A DNA stretch of 35,918 bases, taken from NCBI GenBank assembly GCA_021205755.1, contig JAJPWX010000060.1:1-35918 (forward strand), in the 5' to 3' direction. Below are positions 14,773 through 21,553 of this stretch, piece by piece; the stretch's first letter is position 1; each line of letters begins with the position of its first letter. The notes beneath the pieces were generated by a model. It had not been told where the DNA came from. It saw nothing but the letters and a program-made list of their open reading frames with translations, and did not search any database. This stretch comes from Lachnospiraceae bacterium. GTDB taxonomy: Bacteria > Bacillota > Clostridia > Lachnospirales > Lachnospiraceae. Position numbers and translations under genes: made by a program.

Positions 14773-16128
14773 ATGCAGCACAATACAGATGCACAGCGGG
14801 ATTTTTCCGTTGGAAAAGTGTGGAAGAACATTACAGCGCAGGCGGTACCGCTGACCATTGCGCAGCTGGTGCAGCTTCTGTATAATATTGTGGATCGTAT
14901 TTACATTGGCCATCTGCCGGATGTAGGCAGCCTGGCTCTGACCGGGGTGGGAATCACGTTTCCGATCACGTCCCTGATTCTGGCATTTGCGAACCTGTTT
15001 GGGACCGGCGGCGCGCCGTTATTTTCCATCGCGAGAGGCGCGAAGGAGGAGGAAAAGGCGAAAAAGATTATGGGAAATGTATTTTCCATGATCCTGATTA
15101 CGTCAGTGGTTCTGATGGCGGTCTGCTATGTATTTCGGGTGCCGATCCTGTATCTGTTCGGCGCGAGCGACGCCACGATTGTCTATGCGGAAAGCTATCT
15201 GAGAATTTACCTGTTTGGCATACTTTTTTCGATGATTGTGACTGGAATGAACGGGTTTATTAGTGCGCTTGGTTTTCCGGGGACGGCGATGTGGACGACG
15301 GTGATCGGCGCGGTGCTGAACCTGATTCTTGACCCAATCTTTATCTTTGGTTTTTCTCTTGGGGTGCAGGGAGCGGCGGCGGCGACAGTGATCAGCCAGT
15401 GTGTGTCCGCCATCTGGGTCATTCGTTTTCTGGCGGCTGGGAGAACCGAAATAAAACTCAGAGTGTCCTTTATGAAACTGAGAGGGCGCATGGTACTGGA
15501 TGTGATCAGTCTGGGCGTGAGCGGTTTCATGCAGCAGGCGACGAACTGCCTGGTGCAGATTGTATGTAATGTCATGCTGCAAAGTTATGGCGGAGATCTG
15601 TACGTGGGGATTATGACAATTATTAACAGCATCCGCGAGATTGCTTCTCTGCCGGTGACTGGCATCAGCAGCGGCGGGCAGCCGGTGCTTGGATATAATT
15701 ATGGGGCGAAAAGGCCGGATCGGGTAAAAGAAGGAATCCGCTTCATGGCGATAGCCGGAATCATTTATACGGCTTTTATCTGGCTGGTGATCGAGCTCTT
15801 TCCCGCAGCTTTTATCCGGATATTTTCCAGTGATTATGAGACGCTGGAGTATGGAGTCCGGGCGGTGAGGCTTTATTTCCTTGGATTTGTCTTTATGAGC
15901 CTGCAGTTTATGGGACAGTCTACGTTTGTGGGACTGGGGAAAGCAAAGAGAGCGGTATTTTTCTCCATCCTGCGCAAGGTTGTGATTGTTGTTCCGCTGA
16001 CCATATTCCTTCCAGGGGTTATGGGATTGGGAACGGACGGGGTGTTTATCGCGGAGCCGGTTTCCAATCTGATCGGAGGGCTGGCCTGCTTTCTCACCAT
16101 GTATTTTACGTTGTATCGGAAATTATGA
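14773..16128 (+). CDS. MATE-family multidrug/cation exporter
   Basis: 451 aa from ATG 14773, chosen because GGGAGGAA (14761-14768) gives proper spacing; the frame is open further upstream but overlaps dnaX. Twelve membrane segments in two homologous halves. The first helix region reads P-L-T-I-A-Q-L-V-Q-L-L-Y-N-I-V-D-R-I-Y-I-G and the second half contains G-Q-P-V-L-G-Y-N-Y-G-A, both typical of NorM/DinF-type MATE proteins. It exports organic cations or drugs using Na+ or H+ gradients. It lies just downstream of dnaX and copy A of the hairpin repeat; the substrate is unknown. Confidence 0.9.
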   Translation: MQHNTDAQRDFSVGKVWKNITAQAVPLTIAQLVQLLYNIVDRIYIGHLPDVGSLALTGVGITFPITSLILAFANLFGTGGAPLFSIARGAKEEEKAKKIMGNVFSMILITSVVLMAVCYVFRVPILYLFGASDATIVYAESYLRIYLFGILFSMIVTGMNGFISALGFPGTAMWTTVIGAVLNLILDPIFIFGFSLGVQGAAAATVISQCVSAIWVIRFLAAGRTEIKLRVSFMKLRGRMVLDVISLGVSGFMQQATNCLVQIVCNVMLQSYGGDLYVGIMTIINSIREIASLPVTGISSGGQPVLGYNYGAKRPDRVKEGIRFMAIAGIIYTAFIWLVIELFPAAFIRIFSSDYETLEYGVRAVRLYFLGFVFMSLQFMGQSTFVGLGKAKRAVFFSILRKVVIVVPLTIFLPGVMGLGTDGVFIAEPVSNLIGGLACFLTMYFTLYRKL

Positions 16129-16138
16129 TGTTATATGT

Positions 16139-16168
16139 AAAGGGATGGGGGGAGCCATCCCTTTTTCT
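16139..16168 (+). terminator. Intrinsic terminator after the MATE gene
   Basis: Perfect 10-bp stem AAAGGGATGG (16139-16148) with CCATCCCTTT (16155-16164), followed by T-rich sequence. Confidence 0.85.
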
Positions 16169-16321
16169 ATCAGTAAGCGGTCGAAAATGGTACTTCACAA
16201 AAAAGGTTAAAGATTGTTGGAAATCTCGACCGCAAGTGGTAACGTTTGCGCAGGCTGGAAAATTCTTTACGCGGCCCTGTGCATATAATAATATACTCCG
16301 CTCAATTTTTCTGGTGCATAG

Positions 16322-16373
16322 AATCCATCCCATAGCGGATAAATCCGCATGGTCTGTCTTTCGGCTTTGATGC
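16322..16373. repeat. 52-bp direct repeat, copy 1
   Basis: Identical to 16484-16535 except for one base (C or T at the 44th position). It contains the palindrome GCGGAT-aa-ATCCGC. Confidence 0.9.
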
Positions 16374-16381
16374 ACAGAGTT

Positions 16382-16543
16382 AGTTTCGAACATCATGCCG
16401 CAGACCGCCTGCGTTGCAGGCTATATGCCGCTTACGCGTCATATATCTGTGGCTGATGGGCGTTCCGCCCATCCCAAAACCGTAATCCATCCCATAGCGG
16501 ATAAATCCGCATGGTCTGTCTTTCGGTTTTGATGCTGTTCGAA
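16382..16543. repeat. Element bounded by GTTTCGAACA / TGTTCGAAAC inverted arms
   Basis: Ten-base inverted arms near 16383-16393 and 16535-16545 enclose about 140 bp that includes two hairpins and the second copy of the 52-bp repeat. No transposase frame lies inside. Confidence 0.45.
16484..16535. repeat. 52-bp direct repeat, copy 2
   Basis: Second copy of 16322-16373, 162 bp downstream, ending 13 bp before the stop codon of the M23-like gene. Confidence 0.9.
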
Positions 16544-16548
16544 ACTGT

Positions 16549-17616
16549 TTATTCAAAGTATAGTACCGGATCTACGGGCTCGCCGCCTTTGGTCATGGCG
16601 AAGTAGAGATTGCTGCCCTCGGTGCTGTAATATTTGGTCGGTTCACTGATGTAGGCGAGCAGATCTCCGGCTTCTACGACGTCGCCTTCGGAAACGGTGG
16701 GCTCCATGAGCTGTCCGTAGGTCAGCTTATAGCCGTTTCCGATGTTTAATACTAGCGTGGTGCCGGTTTCTTCATCTATGGTAATCGATTCGATGATTCC
16801 TTTGGCAGCAGCAAGCACCTGATTGCCGGTTTCGCTGCTGATGATGAGAGCAGGGTTGTATTTGTACTGATTTAGAGTCGCAAAGTAGACACTTTTATCC
16901 ATACTGTAATCGATGGCAATGGTTCCGGCGGAAGGCCAGAGCAGGGACTGCTCATCCGTGAAGCTGACGCCGGCTTCCAGCAGGGTCTGTTCGGAGATGA
17001 TATTTGCAGAGGCAGCTTCAGCCGAGTCGGCATCGGTACCTTCGGAGGATGTGTCCGTATCGGAAGCTATGGAGGTATCTGCAGGTGCAGATTCCGTAGA
17101 ACTGTCTGCGTTAGTGCCCGCGGACGCTGCGTTTGCGCTGCCATCCGCATTTGCGTTTGTTGAGATGGAGTCTGCACCGTCATCTGTGCTGGCGTTTGAC
17201 GAGGCGGACTCAATATCGTTATTTATATTTGCAGGATTTGTGTCAGAGGATGTGCCAGAAGCGTCCTCTTCCAGTGTATCGGATGTATTTTCTTCTATTG
17301 TAGTTCCAGACGCTTCTTCCAGGCCATCTGTCATGCCGGCCAGAACACTGTTACCGGTATCCACTGCGTTAGCCAGAGTGCTGTTTGCTTCATCCGCTGT
17401 GTCAGTGGAGATGCTGCTGTTATCATCCGTAGAATTCAGATCTTCTTCCAGATAAGCGACCTGCCCCGTCCCGGTCTCGGGCTGGGTGTTATCTTTCTTT
17501 CGGGAGTTGTTTACCGCTGCCATGCTGCCCAGGACAATCGCACCGACCAGGCAGAGACTCAATGTCCAGATTGTGCTGCGTTTTGTGATAAATTCTTTCC
17601 ATGTCCGTCTATTCAT
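16549..17616 (-). CDS. Membrane-anchored, catalytically dead M23/LytM-like protein
   Basis: 355 aa from ATG 17614-17616 (M-N-R-R-T-W); the GTG at 17625 lies inside the GAGGTG ribosome binding site and is rejected. One N-terminal membrane segment (about 17-35), then about 170 residues of low-complexity Ser/Ala/Asp/Asn/Thr linker, then a LytM fold (about 225-355). The zinc ligands are gone: S-S-E-T-G replaces H-x-G-x-D, L-T-Y-G-Q-L replaces Y-x-H-L, and N-L-Y-F-A replaces H-L-H-F. It should therefore bind peptidoglycan or a partner rather than cut. The layout resembles SpoIIQ or EnvC/NlpD-type activators; no SpoIIIAH is nearby, so a sporulation role is only possible. Confidence 0.8.
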   Translation of the reverse strand: MNRRTWKEFITKRSTIWTLSLCLVGAIVLGSMAAVNNSRKKDNTQPETGTGQVAYLEEDLNSTDDNSSISTDTADEANSTLANAVDTGNSVLAGMTDGLEEASGTTIEENTSDTLEEDASGTSSDTNPANINNDIESASSNASTDDGADSISTNANADGSANAASAGTNADSSTESAPADTSIASDTDTSSEGTDADSAEAASANIISEQTLLEAGVSFTDEQSLLWPSAGTIAIDYSMDKSVYFATLNQYKYNPALIISSETGNQVLAAAKGIIESITIDEETGTTLVLNIGNGYKLTYGQLMEPTVSEGDVVEAGDLLAYISEPTKYYSTEGSNLYFAMTKGGEPVDPVLYFE

Positions 17617-17759
17617 TTCGTTCACCTCATCCTTTCATTCTGCAGAGCCGGTATAGACGTAATGCTGTCAGATCATTGCCTGATGCATACATACGGCTTT
17701 TTGCTGTCTGCTCGAATATAAGGATTTCCAGAATGGGACGGAATATGCAAAAAAGGAAT

Positions 17760-18902
17760 TTATTTTTTCGGTATTTTGCTGCCGATTTTTTTCTTCAGGT
17801 CGGACAGGGAATGTCGGACAGTCTTTTTTTCTTGTTTCAGATCACTGATTTCACGGGAAAGCTCAGAATTCTGTTGTTTTAAATCTTGGACTATTGTCAG
17901 GAAATAGTGCATAGTGTCTGATAATAGGGCTTCGTAATCTGGCTTCCAGTCCGGCTGAACCATGATTTCGTCGGAAAACAGAGGTAAACCATCATTAAAA
18001 AATTCTTTGGCAACCCGGTTGTTTCCCTCCTGATACCGTGCGAGAAGGTCAGCTGTTTCTTTGGCCGACAGATGGGGGGTTGGAGCCGTATTTTCCGGAC
18101 TTACGGAGAATGCTCTGGTATATTGGGAAAAATCACGCTTTTCCCGTGTAGACAGATCATTCGTGCTATTAATGAGCCGCTGGATTTCAACAGCATTTCC
18201 TTTCAGACTAAGATTGACGGTGTCTTCCTGGTAATCGAATGGGAGAGAATGATTCAGGCCGATTGCAGCCAGAAAATCTGCGCAGATCGAATGATTGACC
18301 CAGAAAAATGGCTCAAATCGGCGGACAATCATATTTTCTTTTCCAACCAGATCAGCGGCCATATGTAAAATTGCGTCATAATCCGCATAGAGAGGCCGCT
18401 CTTCCTGCAGACTGTACAGATAGTCTGAAAGAGATTGTCCTATTTTACCAACTTTCACTTTTTGATTCCAGAGAGAAGTCAGGAAAAGATCCTGACGGCG
18501 CAGATAAACAATAATTTTTATCTGGTAGTGATTCTCTTTCGCATCTTCCGGAAGAGTTCTCAGGAATCCTTTTGGGTCATCACAAATCGTATGCCAGAGC
18601 GTCTCTTCAGATAAAATCAGATTGTCGCAGTGTTCAAATTCCTGATGGATTCTTTCGAGGGCGGCTGCATAGTGCTCTTTCCACTCTGCATTTGGCTCAC
18701 CGGTTTCCGGATTTGCCAGATATTTTTTTCCCAAAGTCAGGAAATATCCATTTCTCTGTCTGGGAATATCGGGATATTTAAATGAAAAAAGTGGATAACT
18801 ATAATTATACCCGGCAAGCTGTTCCTTATTTTTTTTCAGAAAAGTCTGAATCGACGAGGTGCCCGTCTTCGGTGTGCCAATATGTAAATAAAGCGTTTTC
18901 AT
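17760..18902 (-). CDS. Sulfotransferase-like protein with C-terminal coiled coil
   Basis: 380 aa from ATG 18900-18902; CGGAGG lies 6 nt upstream. The N-terminus L-Y-L-H-I-G-T-P-K-T-G-T-S-S-I-Q is the 5'-phosphosulfate-binding loop of PAPS-dependent sulfotransferases. I-V-Y-L-R-R-Q-D-L-F-L-T-S-L-W (about residues 130-144) fits the 3'-phosphate-binding region with its conserved Arg. The last 45 residues (L-K-Q-Q-N-S-E-L-S-R-E-I-S-D-L-K-Q-E) form a coiled coil and a lysine-rich tail. The start overlaps the LysR stop by 4 nt (ATGA), so the two are translationally coupled. It could sulfate a glycan or lipid; the acceptor is unknown. Such genes are often part of surface-polysaccharide loci, but none is visible here. 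Confidence 0.75.
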   Translation of the reverse strand: MKTLYLHIGTPKTGTSSIQTFLKKNKEQLAGYNYSYPLFSFKYPDIPRQRNGYFLTLGKKYLANPETGEPNAEWKEHYAAALERIHQEFEHCDNLILSEETLWHTICDDPKGFLRTLPEDAKENHYQIKIIVYLRRQDLFLTSLWNQKVKVGKIGQSLSDYLYSLQEERPLYADYDAILHMAADLVGKENMIVRRFEPFFWVNHSICADFLAAIGLNHSLPFDYQEDTVNLSLKGNAVEIQRLINSTNDLSTREKRDFSQYTRAFSVSPENTAPTPHLSAKETADLLARYQEGNNRVAKEFFNDGLPLFSDEIMVQPDWKPDYEALLSDTMHYFLTIVQDLKQQNSELSREISDLKQEKKTVRHSLSDLKKKIGSKIPKK

Positions 18903-19789
18903 AAAGAACCTCCGGTGCGGCTGGAGACATAGTCATAAAACAGTTCTCCGGCGGAGGAGAAGGGTTTATTGGCCATGTATAACATGTAAACTTCAAATGT
19001 GATCGCGGGGTCAAATGCGATTGCGTGGATTTTTTTATCTCCGGTGTATTCCTCCAGACAGGCGCGGGGGAAAATTGCGCTGGCGTAATTGCTCGCTGTC
19101 AGCTGAAATGCGGTCTGCGCGTTATTGGTGTACATCCGGACTTTCGGCGTGAATCCGGCCCTGGTACACGCTTCAAACAGAAGATCCTGCAAAAAAGCCC
19201 GATCCGGGAGAAGCAGCTGCTCTTCGGCGATCTCCGAGAGACTGAGAACAGACTTCTGTGAGAGCGGATTCTCATCCGATGTGACCAGCACGACTTCTTC
19301 TTTTGCAAAGACCCGGTGTGTGATGTCTTTTGTAGCCCAGCCCTTGTCACTTGCGAAAATAAATTCGGCCTGCCGGTCCAAAAAGGTGGACTTCTGGGGC
19401 GGTCCCTGCAGCTCGGCGATCTGGAGATTGATATCCGGGTACTCCTGCTTAAACGACAGAATGGTATCAAGGACGCCGTAGCGGGAAGTAGTATTTGTAA
19501 AGGCAACGGATAAGGTGTTGGTCGCTTTTGCCGCTTCTTTATTCATCCGAATCAGCGCTTCGTCATACTGCGAAAGAATCGCGCCGGCATTTTCCTGAAG
19601 AATGCGCCCCATCTCTGTCAGAGTCACTCTGCGCGTGGAGCGCTCAAAAAGGGGATGCCCAATCTCAGCTTCCATTTTCTGAATGTGTTTGGAGAGCGTA
19701 GAATTTGTAATATATAGCCGTTCACTGGCTTCCTGAAAGCTGCAGGTCTCGCTTAGAACGATAAATTCTCTGAGAAATTCTATTTCCAT
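18899..19789 (-). CDS. LysR-family transcriptional regulator
   Basis: 296 aa from ATG 19787-19789 with GAGAGGAAA about 8 nt upstream. The N-terminal helix-turn-helix is canonical: F-L-R-E-F-I-V-L-S-E-T-C-S-F-Q-E-A-S-E-R-L then S-T-L-S-K-H-I-Q-K-M-E. The C-terminal two-lobed effector-binding domain spans about residues 90-290. It is transcribed away from the HgdB-like gene at 20183 across a 393-bp region containing repeated TGTAACAT boxes, the standard LysR arrangement, so the dehydratase pair is the likely target together with its own operon. The effector is unknown. Confidence 0.93.
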   Translation of the reverse strand: MEIEFLREFIVLSETCSFQEASERLYITNSTLSKHIQKMEAEIGHPLFERSTRRVTLTEMGRILQENAGAILSQYDEALIRMNKEAAKATNTLSVAFTNTTSRYGVLDTILSFKQEYPDINLQIAELQGPPQKSTFLDRQAEFIFASDKGWATKDITHRVFAKEEVVLVTSDENPLSQKSVLSLSEIAEEQLLLPDRAFLQDLLFEACTRAGFTPKVRMYTNNAQTAFQLTASNYASAIFPRACLEEYTGDKKIHAIAFDPAITFEVYMLYMANKPFSSAGELFYDYVSSRTGGSL

Positions 19790-19929
19790 TCATATTTCCT
19801 CTCTGCCGCAGTGGAGCAATCTCTGTCTGAATCGAGGGATTTTCCTTGTTGAAGACAATGAAAGCTGCAGGTTGCAGGCATGATATCGAATCAGCCCTTT
19901 CTGAGAAATGCAGACAAAACAGCCGATTA

Positions 19930-19978
19930 TGTAACATCACAAAGATTAACATAAAACTTAATATGATTGTAACATGTT
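19930..19978. promoter_or_regulatory. Putative regulator-binding repeats
   Basis: TGTAACAT occurs at 19930-19937 and 19968-19975, 38 bp apart, and the second copy runs into the palindrome AACATGTT (19971-19978). Position between the divergent genes suggests a LysR target; this is inferred, not shown. Confidence 0.4.
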
Positions 19979-20069
19979 GAAAAACATTTGTCATTGAAAA
20001 TTCATCAGTAAATTATTTCCGAAATGGAAGTAATCAATGCAAAATGGACGGAGCCAAATAATGCCATCC

Positions 20070-20098
20070 TTTACAAATCTATGAAATTATCGTATAAT
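20070..20098 (+). promoter_or_regulatory. Promoter of the dehydratase-like operon
   Basis: TTTACA (20070-20075), a 17-nt spacer, TATAAT (20093-20098). Confidence 0.7.
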
Positions 20099-20182
20099 GC
20101 GCAGGTGATTTGTACCGGATGAATGGGTGTTTTTGCCTTGGAAACGGAGTGAAATCTCAGGCAGGATAACGAAGGAAAATCG

Positions 20183-21463
20183 TTGCCTGCAGGAAGGATG
20201 AAAAATTTGCAAGTTGTAGAGACGTTTGGGCATTATATAGAAAAGTGGAGCGAGACGGCCCCGGAGCGGGCAAGGGGACTTTTGAAAACAGGGTGGGAAG
20301 CACAGAATCTCAAGCTTCGGCTTACGCCGGAGCGGGAATTATCGTCGGCGGATCAGTATCTGGCGTGCCTGATGATGGACACCATGCTGAAACCGCTGAA
20401 GGATCCGGAGCACAGTATTCTGGTCAGTATCTTTACGCCCTGCGAGCTGATGCAGGAGGTTGGCCTGTTTCCATACAATGTGGAGGGATTTTCCTGTTAT
20501 CTGTCTGGCTCGAAGGCAGAGCGGGCGTTTTTGCAGACGGCAGAGGATTCCGGGATTTCGGAAACGCTGTGCAGTTATCATAAAACCTTTATCGGGGCGG
20601 CCGAACGAGGTCTGCTTCCTAAGCCGCGCTGCATCGTCTACACCAGCCTGGCCTGTGATGCGAACCTGCTGACCTTCAAGGAGCTGGCGGCACTGTATGA
20701 CGTGCCGAGCTTCGCGATTGATATTCCGTCGGAGCGAAATGACGCGAATGTCGCTTATGTGGCAGACCAGCTTCGCGATCTGGGCGTTTTTCTTGAAAAA
20801 ATTACCGGCAAAAAGATTGATGACGCGAGCCTGCGTGGGCGTCTGGCACGCAGCAGGCGGACGCTGGAGAATTATGACCAGTTTCAGAAATGGCGTGTGG
20901 ACAAATACATTCCGGAGGATCTGGTGTCTCCCATGTACTGCGGTATGACGAACAATATTTTGCTGGGTACGAAAGAAGAGGAGCTGTACACCAGGCGTCT
21001 GCTCAAAGGGCTCAATAAAGCGGAATCAGCAAAGGGAAAACGCATATACTGGATGCATACGATCCCATTCTGGTCCGAGGCGGTGAAAGAAGCATTTTTG
21101 CTGAAAGAGAGCGCACAGATCGTTGGCTGTGAGCTTGCGCAGGTCATTGACTTGGAGCATCACGCGGAGGATCCGTATGAGGATATGGCGATGCGGTTGG
21201 TGTATCATTCGCTGAATGGCAGCATCATCCGCCGGATCGACGCCGGAATCCGGCACGCGAAGGAGACAAAAGCGGACGGAGTCGTCTGGTTTAACCATTG
21301 GGGCTGCAAGCATACACTGGGAGGTTCGCAGCTGGCAAAGAAACGATTTGAGGCAGCGGGGCTTCCGACACTGATTCTTGATGGGGACGGCTGTGACCGG
21401 AGCCACGGCGGAGAAGGACAGACCGCCACGCGGCTGGGGGCGTTCCTGGAGATGCTGGGCTGA
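20183..21463 (+). CDS. HgdB/BcrB-like 2-hydroxyacyl-CoA dehydratase-family protein, possible double-cubane protein
   Basis: 426 aa. Family blocks: T-P-C-E-L-M (Cys87), L-C-S-Y-H-K (Cys130), S-L-A-C-D-A-N (Cys158), H-W-G-C-K (Cys375), D-G-D-G-C-D-R-S (Cys404), and the terminal G-Q-T-A-T-R-L-G-A-F-L-E. Members carry iron-sulfur clusters and are reduced by an ATP-dependent activase, here encoded by the next gene. The number of conserved-looking cysteines exceeds the three needed for one [4Fe-4S] cluster, which is why I raise a double-cubane-type reductase. No CoA-transferase or acyl-CoA pathway gene is adjacent. TTG 20183 has AAGGA 6 nt upstream; ATG 20198 has AGGAAGG directly abutting and is less likely. 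The start is uncertain. Confidence 0.82.
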   Translation: MPAGRMKNLQVVETFGHYIEKWSETAPERARGLLKTGWEAQNLKLRLTPERELSSADQYLACLMMDTMLKPLKDPEHSILVSIFTPCELMQEVGLFPYNVEGFSCYLSGSKAERAFLQTAEDSGISETLCSYHKTFIGAAERGLLPKPRCIVYTSLACDANLLTFKELAALYDVPSFAIDIPSERNDANVAYVADQLRDLGVFLEKITGKKIDDASLRGRLARSRRTLENYDQFQKWRVDKYIPEDLVSPMYCGMTNNILLGTKEEELYTRRLLKGLNKAESAKGKRIYWMHTIPFWSEAVKEAFLLKESAQIVGCELAQVIDLEHHAEDPYEDMAMRLVYHSLNGSIIRRIDAGIRHAKETKADGVVWFNHWGCKHTLGGSQLAKKRFEAAGLPTLILDGDGCDRSHGGEGQTATRLGAFLEMLG

Positions 21464-21502
21464 GAGGATGGCGCAGCGCAGATGTTATTGTATAGATAAA
21501 AG

Positions 21503-21538
21503 GCAGAACATATCTGCAGGGGCGGGGGTGTCCCGCCC
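21503..21538 (+). other. Two adjacent hairpins between the dehydratase genes
   Basis: GCAGA-acata-TCTGC (21503-21517), then GGGCGGG-ggtgt-CCCGCCC (21520-21538), with no T-run. They could stabilise the upstream mRNA or set the ratio of the two products. Confidence 0.5.
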
Positions 21539-21553
21539 GACGAGGAATAGATT

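Larger units (their letters stand above)
16129..16548. other. Structured intergenic region between convergent genes
   Basis: 420 bp between the MATE gene and the minus-strand M23-like gene. It begins with a terminator (16139-16168). The rest holds several perfect small palindromes (GCGGAT-aa-ATCCGC twice, CCTGC-gtt-GCAGG, GATGGGCG-ttc-CGCCCATC), a 52-bp direct repeat, and outer arms GTTTCGAACA/TGTTCGAAAC. Open frames of about 80-96 codons exist on both strands but have no ribosome binding site and cross the repeats. I read it as non-coding, possibly a dispersed repeat or an RNA-producing element. Confidence 0.55.
19790..20182. other. Divergent regulatory region between the lysR gene and the dehydratase operon
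   Basis: 393 bp without a gene. 19790-19929 holds nothing I can name. 19930-19978 has the TGTAACAT direct repeats, and 20070-20098 the promoter of the rightward operon. No riboswitch is recognised in the 80-nt leader. Confidence 0.6.

Noticed and set aside
16125..16370. 81-codon frame, and an opposite 96-codon frame, in the structured region
   Set aside because: No ribosome binding site; both frames cross the terminator and the direct repeats. They look like chance frames over a repeat.
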